The notes beneath the pieces were generated by a model that was given only the letters and a program-made list of their open reading frames with translations, was not told the DNA's origin and searched no databases. This document shows positions 34,476-42,278 of a stretch of 64,000 nucleotides of DNA, piece after piece. The DNA is from Salinibacterium sp. G-O1 (GTDB lineage Bacteria; Actinomycetota; Actinomycetes; Actinomycetales; Microbacteriaceae), in NCBI RefSeq assembly GCF_030063305.1, contig NZ_JASISV010000001.1:434001-498000 (forward strand), written 5' to 3'. The number at the start of each line of letters is the position of its first letter. The first letter of the stretch is position 1. The position numbers were made by a program, and so were the translations under genes.

Positions 34476-36166
34476 AGGGGTCCGCGGCGCGCGATGGTCC
34501 CGGCAAACAGCGCGTGCAGCAGCGGGAGCAGCGACGCGACCATCATGACCGTCCCGAAGACAGCATCCTGAGGTCGAAGTACGATGCCGCCGATCAACAG
34601 AGCGGCGAAGAGGATGGCCGAGATCAACTGTCGGCCGAGGCGTTCGAGCGCTCCGAGCCGACGGTCGAGCTTGGGGGTCTGCACCGCGATCCTGCCCTCA
34701 TCGATGCGGGTCGTGAGGTCGTCGACGCGCTGTGGCAGTCGCGCGAGAATGCTCGCCATCGACACCACCTTCTTCGCGGCATCCTGCACCAGCTTTCCGC
34801 CCTCGCTGCGGATCAGCTGAGCGGAGTAGGGTTCGACGGCGTCCCAGATGTTGAAGGCCGGATTGAGGGAGCTCGCCATGCCCGAGGTCATCGACATCGC
34901 GCGCACGATCAGCAGGAAGTTCTCGGGAAGCTGGAACGGCTGCGTGCGCACCAGGTCTCCGAATTCGAGGGCGAACGCCCGGAACTCGCGCGGGTCGACC
35001 TCCTGCAGCTCGGCGAAACCCATGCCGCCGAAGCGGGCGAAGGCGGTGGTCATCGCTCGCTCGAGCTCGACCGTGTCTGCTGAGGGGAGAAGCACACCAA
35101 CATCCCGGATGCCGTCGACCATACCCTTGCCGTCGCGGGACGCCGCCGCGATGAGGAGGTTTCTCAGGCCCTTCCGGAGCCCCTCCGGCACCTCGCCCAT
35201 CATCCCGAAGTCGATGAAAGTGAACTTCCAGGAACGACCGGCACCGTCCGGGTTGGCGAGAGGGGTGACGAAGATGTTGCCGGGATGCGGATCTGCGTGG
35301 AAGAAACCGTGGAAGAACAGTTGGTCGAACATCACCGCGGCAAACTCCGCGGCCACCTCGACCGGGTCGATGCCGGCGGCCCGCAGGCCGTCGACGTCAT
35401 TGATCTTGATCGCCGTGACATCCTGCGACGTCAGCACTCGCCGGGTGGTGCGTTCCCACACCAGCTCGGGTACGCCGACCCTGTCGTCGTCGGCGAAGTC
35501 CTGGCCGAATCGCTCGCCGCTGGCCGCCTCGTGCAGGTAGTCGATCTCTTCGAGGCTCGTGGCCGCGAACTCCTCGACGAGAGCCGGCATGTCGACGCGA
35601 TTGGAGACGAGTCGAATCCGACTGAGCCACTGGGCGACACGGCGAAGCGCCATGAGGTCCACATCGACGATCTTGTCGATACCCGGCCGCTGCACCTTCA
35701 CCACGACGTCGCGCAGTCCGGTGTCTTCCGCATCGATATTCGACAGCCGGGCGCGATGAGCCTGGCCGAGGGATGCCGCAGCGAGAGGTACGGGGTCGAC
35801 GAAGGAGAAGGCGCGCTCGAGCGGCACCCCGAGCTCGGCTTCGGCGAACACCCGAATCTCATCAAACGGGACGGCGGGAACCTCATCCTGCAGCCCCTCG
35901 AGTTCTTTAGTGATCTCGGGCGGCAGCACGTCGAGCCGGGACGACATGAACTGGCCAACCTTGATCATCAGACCGCCCAGATCGACAGCGAGCACATGAA
36001 ATCTGCGCGCGATGTGTTGCAGGCGTGCCGGCCGACCTCGTGCCACGAACCCGGCGAGACCAAACCGGGGAAGGAAAAGCTCGAACCACCACGCCTGAGC
36101 CAGGTAACGTGCCGCGAATCGCAAAATCTTGCGGTAGCGGGCGCGCATGGCGCGGGTCTCGGTCAT
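34472..36166 (-). CDS. AarF/ABC1/UbiB-family kinase-like protein
   Basis: This 564-residue protein has the ABC1 hallmarks: KVGQFMSSR (KxGQ), the Ala-rich loop AAASLGQAHRA in place of a glycine loop, VVVKVQRPG, HADPHPGNIF (catalytic loop) and IDFGMMG. Two hydrophobic helices at the extreme C-terminus anchor it in the membrane. The family supports isoprenoid-quinone metabolism as an atypical ATPase/kinase. In a menaquinone-using actinobacterium the client is uncertain. The next gene upstream is the PadR regulator, 37 bp away on the same strand. Confidence 0.9.
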   Translation of the reverse strand: MTETRAMRARYRKILRFAARYLAQAWWFELFLPRFGLAGFVARGRPARLQHIARRFHVLAVDLGGLMIKVGQFMSSRLDVLPPEITKELEGLQDEVPAVPFDEIRVFAEAELGVPLERAFSFVDPVPLAAASLGQAHRARLSNIDAEDTGLRDVVVKVQRPGIDKIVDVDLMALRRVAQWLSRIRLVSNRVDMPALVEEFAATSLEEIDYLHEAASGERFGQDFADDDRVGVPELVWERTTRRVLTSQDVTAIKINDVDGLRAAGIDPVEVAAEFAAVMFDQLFFHGFFHADPHPGNIFVTPLANPDGAGRSWKFTFIDFGMMGEVPEGLRKGLRNLLIAAASRDGKGMVDGIRDVGVLLPSADTVELERAMTTAFARFGGMGFAELQEVDPREFRAFALEFGDLVRTQPFQLPENFLLIVRAMSMTSGMASSLNPAFNIWDAVEPYSAQLIRSEGGKLVQDAAKKVVSMASILARLPQRVDDLTTRIDEGRIAVQTPKLDRRLGALERLGRQLISAILFAALLIGGIVLRPQDAVFGTVMMVASLLPLLHALFAGTIARRGPL

Positions 36167-36203
36167 CTAATCTCCCTGATGCAGCGGCGCTGCCGGCACC
36201 CGT

Positions 36204-36773
36204 TTAGTCCTGCGCGAGGATGGTGTAGAGCTTACGGCGAGCGTCTTCGAGCACGCCAACAGCCTGCTTCACCTGCTCAGCACTCCCGGATCGCCCGACC
36301 TGCGTCGCTGCCTGGGCGAGCTCGAAGCCGGCCTTGGTCAGCGCTCCAGTCCGCCCGCTTTCGCGAGCGCCCTGCGTGTCCCATGGCGCTTTGGTGTCGG
36401 CCGCAGCGCCTGCCACCTGTCGTCCCTCCTCCGTAAGGGAGTAGGTCTTTCGACCGTTTGATTCCTCGGCAACGATGAGACCCTCGTCGGCCAGCAACTG
36501 AAGCGTGGGGTAGACCGAGCCTGGGCTTGGCTTCCACGCGCCGCTGCTGCGTTCGTCGATCTCGTGAATGATTTGATAGCCGTGCATCGGCTTCTCTGCC
36601 AGCAATGCGAGTACCGCGGCGCGCACGTCGCCTCGACCCATTCTCGGGCCGACTTTCTTCTCGAATTGACCGCGCAACTGCTCCATTGCTTCCCATACGG
36701 CGCCGCCTGGCCAGCTGTCGCCCGCCCCGCCGCGGTGTCCGGTGAACCCGCCACCCATAGATGAATTGCTCAT
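36204..36773 (-). CDS. PadR-family transcriptional regulator
   Basis: This 189-residue regulator has the PadR winged helix LLAEKPMHGYQIIHEIDERSSGAWKPSPGSVYPTLQLLADEGLI followed by a helical C-terminal dimer domain. The N-terminus is glycine-rich (SSMGGGFTGHRGG). ATG 36773 follows GGAGGAC. A perfect palindrome 44 bp upstream is the likely autoregulatory site. It may also control the AarF gene downstream. Confidence 0.9.
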   Translation of the reverse strand: MSNSSMGGGFTGHRGGAGDSWPGGAVWEAMEQLRGQFEKKVGPRMGRGDVRAAVLALLAEKPMHGYQIIHEIDERSSGAWKPSPGSVYPTLQLLADEGLIVAEESNGRKTYSLTEEGRQVAGAAADTKAPWDTQGARESGRTGALTKAGFELAQAATQVGRSGSAEQVKQAVGVLEDARRKLYTILAQD

Positions 36774-36816
36774 GACGTCCTCCTTTGCGCCAGCACCCAA
36801 ACGCGCTCGGCGATAC

Positions 36817-36834
36817 TTAACGATATATCGTTAA
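36817..36834. promoter_or_regulatory. PadR operator palindrome
   Basis: TTAACGATATATCGTTAA is a perfect 18-bp palindrome upstream of the PadR gene. An AT-rich centre with ATAT is typical of PadR-type sites. Confidence 0.75.
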
Positions 36835-36931
36835 CCATCGTGTTGCCCGTGAACTTTGCCGAGTAGAAGTAGCGTCACTACGAAACCCGCGTAAATATCC
36901 GCTTTCGAGTGCCCACTTGGTCGATTTTCTC

Positions 36932-36954
36932 TGATATTCTGTAGCAGCACTACA
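36932..36954 (+). promoter_or_regulatory. Extended -10 promoter overlapping a RpiR-type operator
   Basis: TGATATTCT gives an extended -10 (36932-36940). TGTAGCAGCACTACA (36940-36954) matches the HexR/RpiR consensus TGTArTnnnAyTACA and covers the expected start of transcription. No good -35 is seen. Confidence 0.55.
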
Positions 36955-37050
36955 CAAGAAGCGATAGGCGCGCTGACGGCCCTTCGCGTTCCTTCTTTCC
37001 GTCAGCGCAGACGAAGGGCCCGATTCTGTGGTGGAAATCGGGCCCTTTTT
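36947..37050 (+). ncRNA. Candidate small RNA with switchable hairpins
   Basis: A short transcript from the promoter above would contain a perfect 10-bp hairpin (36970-36979 with 36999-37008) and end at the terminator at 37014-37050. The first loop holds CCCTTCG (36980-36986), which is complementary to CGAAGGG (37012-37018) at the base of the terminator, so an alternative fold is possible. No open reading frame with a start codon is present. It runs antisense toward the end of the RpiR gene. This is a structural inference only. Confidence 0.4.
37014..37050 (+). terminator. Intrinsic terminator
   Basis: AAGGGCCCGATT / AATCGGGCCCTT form a perfect 12-bp stem with a 10-base loop, followed by TTTTT on the plus strand. 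No plus-strand gene precedes it. On the minus strand, where the RpiR operon ends nearby, no T-run follows the stem. Confidence 0.75.
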
Positions 37051-37059
37051 CGCGCTCGG

Positions 37060-37929
37060 TTACTCGACGCGGCTGCGTCGGAATGATGCGAGCTGTTCTT
37101 TCATGCTGGCGAGCCGCGCCGCATGAGCGCTGCCACGGCGCAGCGACACCGCTGTGGCAAGGATGTCGACGACCACCAAACCTGCCAGTCGGCTCACCGA
37201 TGGCGTGAGGGTATCCGTGTCCTCGAACGTTCGCACGATGATCGGGATGTCGACTATCCCGACCAGGGAGCTGTCGGCCTCCCCGGTGATGCAGATCACC
37301 GTGGCTCCAGCGCCCTTGGCGGCTGTCGCTATGTCGAGAATTGACGAGGTCTCTCCGGTATTGGAGATCGCCACGAAAACATGCCCAGGCCCGGAAACGG
37401 CAGCCGCCATGAACTGCTGGTGAGGATCCCCGGGTGCGAGGCACGGGACACCGAAATGGGGTGACTTCTGGGCGGCATCTGCCGCGATGATGGCCGACGC
37501 GCCCAAGCCCAGGAACGTCACGGAGTTTGCGGCCAGAATCGCGACAACTGAGCGTTCGATCTGCTCCGGATCGAGGGCGCGGCGGGCGCGATCGAGGCTG
37601 CTGATCGTGTGATCGAACACCTTCGTCGAGAGCTCGCCGGCGGAATCTCTGGGCGAGATCGTCGACAGGGTCGCCGGCATTCCCAGCGCGAGGCTCTGTG
37701 CCAGCGCCAGGCGGAACTGCTGGAAACCGTCGAATCCCAGCGCCGTGGCGAACCGCATGACGGTCGGGTCGGTGACCCCTGCGGCGTCCGCGACGGCGGC
37801 CATTGTCGCGTTGACGACGAATGCCGGATCGCTGGCGACGAGCTCGGCGACCTTGCGCTCGGAACGTCGAAGCTCCGGCAGGCGGGCAGCGAGGTGCTCG
37901 ATGAGCGGAATTCCGGGGTCGTGGGCCAT
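37060..37929 (-). CDS. RpiR/HexR-family transcriptional regulator with SIS domain
   Basis: This 289-residue regulator has an N-terminal RpiR helix-turn-helix (RRSERKVAELVASDPAFVVNATMAAVADAAGVTDPTVMRFA) and a C-terminal SIS sugar-phosphate-binding domain (VTFLGLGASAIIAADAAQK, HVFVAISNTGETSSILDIA). HexR-type proteins sense phosphorylated sugar acids such as KDPG and bind TGTArTnnnAyTACA sites. Matching sites lie on both sides of this operon, at 36940 and 41112. It is the last gene of the block with the KDPG-type aldolase, which fits direct feedback. GAGGAG precedes the ATG. Confidence 0.9.
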   Translation of the reverse strand: MAHDPGIPLIEHLAARLPELRRSERKVAELVASDPAFVVNATMAAVADAAGVTDPTVMRFATALGFDGFQQFRLALAQSLALGMPATLSTISPRDSAGELSTKVFDHTISSLDRARRALDPEQIERSVVAILAANSVTFLGLGASAIIAADAAQKSPHFGVPCLAPGDPHQQFMAAAVSGPGHVFVAISNTGETSSILDIATAAKGAGATVICITGEADSSLVGIVDIPIIVRTFEDTDTLTPSVSRLAGLVVVDILATAVSLRRGSAHAARLASMKEQLASFRRSRVE

Positions 37930-37941
37930 GGCGTTAGCTCC

Positions 37942-38889
37942 TCAGTGGGCTGTAGTCGACCCCGAAGCAAGAGTAACCAGAAGGTTGGCTACCGCGAACT
38001 CGACAGCACGGCGAGTGCTTGCGTCGGTATACGCGCCCAGGTGGGCGGTGAGAGTGACATTCGGATGGCTCAACAGTGGATGCGCGACGGGCGGCTCTTC
38101 GGCGAACGCATCGACCGCGTATGCACCGAGTTGCCCGCTGTTCAGGGCCGCAAGGGCCGCGCCGGGATCGACAAGGCCCCACCTCGCGGTGTTCACCAGA
38201 GTGGAACCGGATGGCATCGTGGCGAGCAACGCCGCGTCGACGAGTGCCGATCCGTCGGGAGCTGGTGGGCTGTGCAACGTGATCGCGTCAGACGAAGCGA
38301 ACAGTTCTGCCAGTGAGACCTGCCGAGCGGGTCCGTCGCCGACTGTGGCGAAGGGGTCGCTCACCAACACCTGCGCGCCCAGAGCAAGACAGAACTCGGC
38401 GACGAGGCGGCCGATGGCGCCGTAACCGACGACGCCGATCGTGAGGTCGGGGAACTCCCGCCCGAGAGTCCGGCTCCAGCGACCGTTGCGCAGCGCCTCA
38501 TGCGATGAGGCAATTCCACGGATTCCCCCCAGCAGATGGGCGAGGGCAAGCTCCGCCACGCCGCGAGCGTTTGCTCCACGGGCCGTCAGAACCTCGACGC
38601 CGCGGGCTGCGGCCGCATCGAGGTTGACTGTGTCCGAGCCAGCACCATTGCGGCTGATGACGCGCAGGTCGGGGAACAGGTCGAGCTCAGCCGCCCCGAT
38701 CCTCTCGACCCCCGCAAGCCAACCCACGATGTCGCGGGGAAGGCGTTCGAGGTCAGAGAGCACGGGGGCGACCCCGGCGGGGCCGGCAACGAGCTCGTAG
38801 CCCGCCTCCGTGAGGGGTCGGAGCTCAGCCGTGTTGAGATGGCCTGCCGCCGTCAGTGACCGGGGGGTGATGAGCACGCGCCCGGTCAT
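37942..38889 (-). CDS. D-2-hydroxyacid dehydrogenase (NAD-binding)
   Basis: This 315-residue protein has the catalytic arginine in ISRNGAGSD, the NAD motif VGYGAIGRL, NTARWGLVD, the glutamate in DAFAEEPP and the histidine in LTAHLGAYT. This is a complete active site of the phosphoglycerate/2-hydroxyacid dehydrogenase family. It starts one base after the shikimate-dehydrogenase-like gene. In this sugar-acid block it may reduce a 2-keto acid or oxidise a sugar acid. It is distinct from the second member at 56086. Confidence 0.88.
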   Translation of the reverse strand: MTGRVLITPRSLTAAGHLNTAELRPLTEAGYELVAGPAGVAPVLSDLERLPRDIVGWLAGVERIGAAELDLFPDLRVISRNGAGSDTVNLDAAAARGVEVLTARGANARGVAELALAHLLGGIRGIASSHEALRNGRWSRTLGREFPDLTIGVVGYGAIGRLVAEFCLALGAQVLVSDPFATVGDGPARQVSLAELFASSDAITLHSPPAPDGSALVDAALLATMPSGSTLVNTARWGLVDPGAALAALNSGQLGAYAVDAFAEEPPVAHPLLSHPNVTLTAHLGAYTDASTRRAVEFAVANLLVTLASGSTTAH

Positions 38890-38890
38890 G

Positions 38891-39856
38891 TCAGGCGCGC
38901 GTTCCGCCGGCGAGGCGCGAGAGCTCGTCGAAGCCAGCTCCGGAGGTGGGGATCTCGATGTCGAAGACCTCGGCGATCACCTGGGTCCAGCCGTGGATGA
39001 AGTACTCCCAGCCGTCGACCACGGTGATGACCCGCTCCGCGGCGTGGGCGCGAGCCTGGTCGAGGAACACGAGATCACCGCGATAGTTGAGATCCCAGGC
39101 GTACGACTCGCGCGGGAATGAGGCGGCGTTGCTCAGGGGCGAGCCCGGTGCATCCTTGCCCAGCCCCGTTGCATTAACCACGACGGCGCCCGCGGACAGG
39201 CCCGCGAGGATCCGATCGTTTTCCGCGGCGGTGGCCACCGCAACGGTCGTGAGTGGAACGTCGGAAGCTGTAGTCTCGTGAACCCGCCGCAGGATGTCGA
39301 GCCGGTCTGCGCTGCGGTTGGTGACGATGACGGCGGTCGGCCTGGCGGCGCGCTCCGGCCGGCTGAGGTGCCAGTCCATTGCGATCGCCGATCCGCCGGC
39401 GCCCATGATGAAGAGTTCACGCGGTGTCGCCCACAGCTCGGGGGCGATGAAGGAATCGAGGGCGAGCCCGGATGAGAATGGATCCTTGGCCGACGCTCGA
39501 AGGCCACCATTCCGCTTCGACAGGGCGCTTACTTCGGTCATGAGAGACGCGAGGGGGTCGATCTCGTCGAACAGGTCGGATGCCGCCGCGTACAGGTCCA
39601 TCTTGTGAGTTGTCACCAGGGCGCCAAGGCTCAGCGGGTCGCCGGCGATGAACTGCACGACCGCGCGATACTGCTCAGCGGGAGCGTGAATCGGCAGGTC
39701 GATGCCGACAAGTTCCACCTCTCCCAGGCCGAGGTGCTCGGCCCAGCGCGGGAACACCGTGCGTATGGATGAGGAACCGGTCGAGACACCGATGAAATAG
39801 AAGGTGCGTACTGCTGCGGGCTCGAGGGTGTCTGCGGTGAACGTGCGCGGCGTCAT
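38891..39856 (-). CDS. Shikimate dehydrogenase-like protein
   Basis: This 321-residue protein resembles AroE-fold dehydrogenases: FIGVSTGSSSI replaces the GxPxxHS start, VTTHKMDLY holds the equivalent of the catalytic lysine of VTxPxK, AKDPFSSGLAL aligns with the TDxxG block, and FIMGAGGSAIAM binds NAD(P). Substitutions at substrate positions suggest a ligand other than shikimate. Coupled ATGA overlap with the aldolase gene ties it to sugar-acid catabolism. This is unusual for the family and its reaction is unknown. Confidence 0.78.
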   Translation of the reverse strand: MTPRTFTADTLEPAAVRTFYFIGVSTGSSSIRTVFPRWAEHLGLGEVELVGIDLPIHAPAEQYRAVVQFIAGDPLSLGALVTTHKMDLYAAASDLFDEIDPLASLMTEVSALSKRNGGLRASAKDPFSSGLALDSFIAPELWATPRELFIMGAGGSAIAMDWHLSRPERAARPTAVIVTNRSADRLDILRRVHETTASDVPLTTVAVATAAENDRILAGLSAGAVVVNATGLGKDAPGSPLSNAASFPRESYAWDLNYRGDLVFLDQARAHAAERVITVVDGWEYFIHGWTQVIAEVFDIEIPTSGAGFDELSRLAGGTRA

Positions 39857-40488
39857 GAGTGGTCATTGTTGGTGAGGGCTCTCGCGCGAGCAGTGATCCC
39901 GTCCCAATCCTGGGAGTTGATCGATGCGGTGTCGGCGATCCACGTGCCACCGACCGCGATGACCGCGGGGATGTCCAGATAGTCCTGAAGGGTGTTGGCG
40001 CGGATCCCGCCGGTCGGCATGAACCTCACGCCGGCGCCGCCGAGTGGTGCTGCCAGAGCCGAGATGGCTGCGGGGCCTCCCGAGGCGGCCGCGGGGAAGA
40101 ACTTGAGCACGTTGAATCCGGCATCAATGGCAGCCATGGCCTCGGAGGCGGTGACCGCTCCGGGGATGAAGGGAAGACCGGATGCGCGGGCAGCGTCGCC
40201 GAGAGAAGGAGTGAGCCCGGGTGAGACCAGGAAGCGCGCGCCCGCGGCGACGGCCTGGTCGAGCATGCCGGCGTCGAGCAGGGTGCCAGCTCCGACGAGT
40301 ACATCCGGTCGCGCCTCAGCGATGGCGCGGATCGCGTCCAGCGCTGCGGGGGTGCGCAGGGTCACCTCAAGGGCGGGCAGGCCTCCGGCCGTCAGGGCGT
40401 CGGCGAGGGCGACGGCAGTGGAGGCGTCGGCGATCTCCACCACGGGGACGACTCCAAGTTTCGCGAGCGTGAGGAATGCGTCGTTCAT
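39853..40488 (-). CDS. eda: KDPG/KHG-type aldolase
   Basis: This 211-residue class I aldolase has the Schiff-base lysine K129 in GFNVLKFFPA and E41/R45 in LEVTLRTP, both as in E. coli Eda. It should split a 2-keto-3-deoxy-6-phospho sugar acid to pyruvate plus a triose phosphate or similar. ATG 40488 overlaps the cupin isomerase stop (ATGA). No dehydratase or sugar-acid kinase is in the block, so the 2-keto-3-deoxy substrate must come from another enzyme, possibly one of the neighbours of unknown function. Confidence 0.9.
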   Translation of the reverse strand: MNDAFLTLAKLGVVPVVEIADASTAVALADALTAGGLPALEVTLRTPAALDAIRAIAEARPDVLVGAGTLLDAGMLDQAVAAGARFLVSPGLTPSLGDAARASGLPFIPGAVTASEAMAAIDAGFNVLKFFPAAASGGPAAISALAAPLGGAGVRFMPTGGIRANTLQDYLDIPAVIAVGGTWIADTASINSQDWDGITARARALTNNDHS

Positions 40489-41093
40489 TTTGTTCCTGTC
40501 AGTTGGTAACCGGTGTGATCGGGGTTTGAGCGTGTCGTCCAGCCGTCGCCATCCGTGACGATGAGGTCTCGCATGCCGTTGGCGTCGGCGATGATCTCGT
40601 AGTTCTGGCCAGCGTCCGCGGCGTAGCAGAACAGGGTGACGAACGGCACATCTCCCGTGTTGACGCTGCGGTGAATCCATTCGCCGGGCACGTTCACGGC
40701 ATCTCCCGGCGAGAGTGGGACAGCCTCACTGCGACCGTCGACGGTCTCGAGCAGCATGACCCCGGTGCCAGACAGGCAGTAGTAGAGCTCAGCCCGGTCG
40801 GAGACTTCGTGGAGGTGCCCGCGCGTGACGGCGAATTCGTCCCCGTAGCGTCCGGGAAGAACGCAGCTCGTGCCGACGATGAGCGAGCCGGGGCCGGAGT
40901 TGTAGCGCTGTTCGTCTACGGAGTACACGAGGTGCTCGGCACCCTGAGTGTCGAGGGCATGAGCATAGGCCGCGGAGTCACGGTAAACACCGCCCATGTC
41001 GCCGAGCGTCTTGCGGTACGACCGAGTGCTGCCCGTGAGCTTTCCTTCGGCGTGAACCCGCAACAGGGTGGGGGCGTCAATGGACTCCGTCAT
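40485..41093 (-). CDS. Cupin-type phosphoglucose isomerase-like protein
   Basis: This 202-residue cupin matches the archaeal-type glucose-6-phosphate isomerase family: DEFAVTRGHLHEVSDRAELYYCLSGTGVMLLE and VNVPGEWIHRSVNTGDVPFVTLFCYAADAGQNYEII. The two histidines of GHLH, a glutamate and the H of WIHR are the metal ligands. It is the first gene of the RpiR block, with GGAGGAC before the ATG and the operator TGTAGTATTACTACC about 20 bp further upstream. It may isomerise a sugar phosphate other than glucose 6-phosphate. Confidence 0.85.
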   Translation of the reverse strand: MTESIDAPTLLRVHAEGKLTGSTRSYRKTLGDMGGVYRDSAAYAHALDTQGAEHLVYSVDEQRYNSGPGSLIVGTSCVLPGRYGDEFAVTRGHLHEVSDRAELYYCLSGTGVMLLETVDGRSEAVPLSPGDAVNVPGEWIHRSVNTGDVPFVTLFCYAADAGQNYEIIADANGMRDLIVTDGDGWTTRSNPDHTGYQLTGTK

Positions 41094-41111
41094 TCGTCCT
41101 CCTGGCTCATT

Positions 41112-41126
41112 TGGTAGTAATACTAC
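41112..41126 (-). promoter_or_regulatory. RpiR-type operator at the cupin promoter
   Basis: On the minus strand the site reads TGTAGTATTACTACC, near-perfect to TGTArTnnnAyTACA. It lies just upstream of the ribosome site of the cupin isomerase gene. Confidence 0.7.
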
Positions 41127-41185
41127 ACAAAGTCCGCCAAGATGGGGTTAAATCTCGGGATTCGGCGCATCCCCGGGGTGTGCTT

Positions 41186-41200
41186 TGTAGTATTTCTAAC
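41186..41200. promoter_or_regulatory. Second, weaker RpiR-type site
   Basis: TGTAGTATTTCTAAC differs from the site at 41112 (minus-strand reading) at two positions and lies 74 bp from it. The spacing is close to seven helical turns, so DNA looping is possible. Confidence 0.5.
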
Positions 41201-41221
41201 GGAGTGTGGGTCGCGACGACG

Positions 41222-42268
41222 TCAGCGTTGTGGAGTGCTTTCGCGCAACAACACCTCGAGGATGATCGTCTCCCCGGAAACCCACGAGTCGTCGAGCACC
41301 GCTCGGAGCGCTTCGTGCCCGACCTGAGTCAGCGGCACGTGCACGGTCGTGAGCGCGGGAGTGACATCCTTTCCCGTAGGAATATCGTCGAACCCGGCTA
41401 CCGCGATATCGGCACCGACCTCACGTCCGGCTTTTCGGATGGCTGACACCGCGCCGAGCGCGATGACATCGCTGATGCCGAAGACGACGGCGCCGGGCGC
41501 GACGCCTCCGGCGAGCGCCTCATCCATTGCGCTCGTTCCACCCTCACGGTCGAACCCTCCGCGAATCACCCGGCTGATGTCGCCGCCGCCCGACCGGAAG
41601 CCCTCGCTGAACCCTTCGATGCGGTCGTCGGACGTGCGCACGCCCTCCAGTGCACCGAGAACGATCGCCGAGCGATATCCGCGGGCGGCCAACGCGACCC
41701 CCAGCGCTCGCGCTCCGCCGCGGTTGTCGATGAGCACGGCGGGGAAGTCGCCTCCGCCGGGGCCGACAGTGACAATGCGTCCCCCTCCGGCGGTCAGGGC
41801 ATCCAGCTCATGTTTCAGGCGGGGGTCGGTCGTCTCGGCTCGGCGTGATGCCGCGAGGATGAGGCCGCGCGGTCGCTGACCGCGCAACGCTCGGACCAGC
41901 CGGATCTCCCGCTCAGCGTCCCGCTCGGTGATGGCAATCGTGACGACAAGTCCGGCCTCGTCAGCACCGTGCGCGACGCCGGAGGCGAGCAGACCGAAAT
42001 AGGGGTCCGCGATGTCGGCAACGAGCAGCGCAATGATGGCGGAGGTTCCCTTGGCGGTGGCCTGGGCTGACAGGTTCGCGCTGTATCCGAGCAGCTCCGC
42101 GGAGCTCCGCACGCGGTCGCCGTACGACTCGGCGACCTTGCGGGTCGAGCCGTTGAGCACCCGGGACGCGGTTGCCAGCGAGACTCCGGCGTGGCGCGCT
42201 ACGTCGTGCAGCGTGGGCGACGCGCTACGAGGGCGATCGCGGCCGGGGTCGGCGGTGATATCGGTCAT
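41222..42268 (-). CDS. LacI-family transcriptional regulator (1)
   Basis: This 348-residue LacI/GalR protein has the helix-turn-helix and hinge LHDVARHAGVSLATASRVLNGSTRKV and a periplasmic-binding-protein-like sensor domain. It ends with GFDDIPTGKDVTPALTTVHVPLTQVG, typical of the family. It follows the TIM-barrel gene by 10 bp on the same strand, so it is made with the Gfo/Idh operon. It could bind the GGnAAnCGnTTnCC sites at 45605 and 47335, but the second LacI at 57126 is an equal candidate. Confidence 0.9.
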   Translation of the reverse strand: MTDITADPGRDRPRSASPTLHDVARHAGVSLATASRVLNGSTRKVAESYGDRVRSSAELLGYSANLSAQATAKGTSAIIALLVADIADPYFGLLASGVAHGADEAGLVVTIAITERDAEREIRLVRALRGQRPRGLILAASRRAETTDPRLKHELDALTAGGGRIVTVGPGGGDFPAVLIDNRGGARALGVALAARGYRSAIVLGALEGVRTSDDRIEGFSEGFRSGGGDISRVIRGGFDREGGTSAMDEALAGGVAPGAVVFGISDVIALGAVSAIRKAGREVGADIAVAGFDDIPTGKDVTPALTTVHVPLTQVGHEALRAVLDDSWVSGETIILEVLLRESTPQR

Positions 42269-42278
42269 CCCCGCAATA

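Noticed and set aside
35285-36436. Plus-strand frame opposite the AarF and PadR genes
   Set aside because: Antisense shadow crossing two genes, with charged low-complexity sequence.
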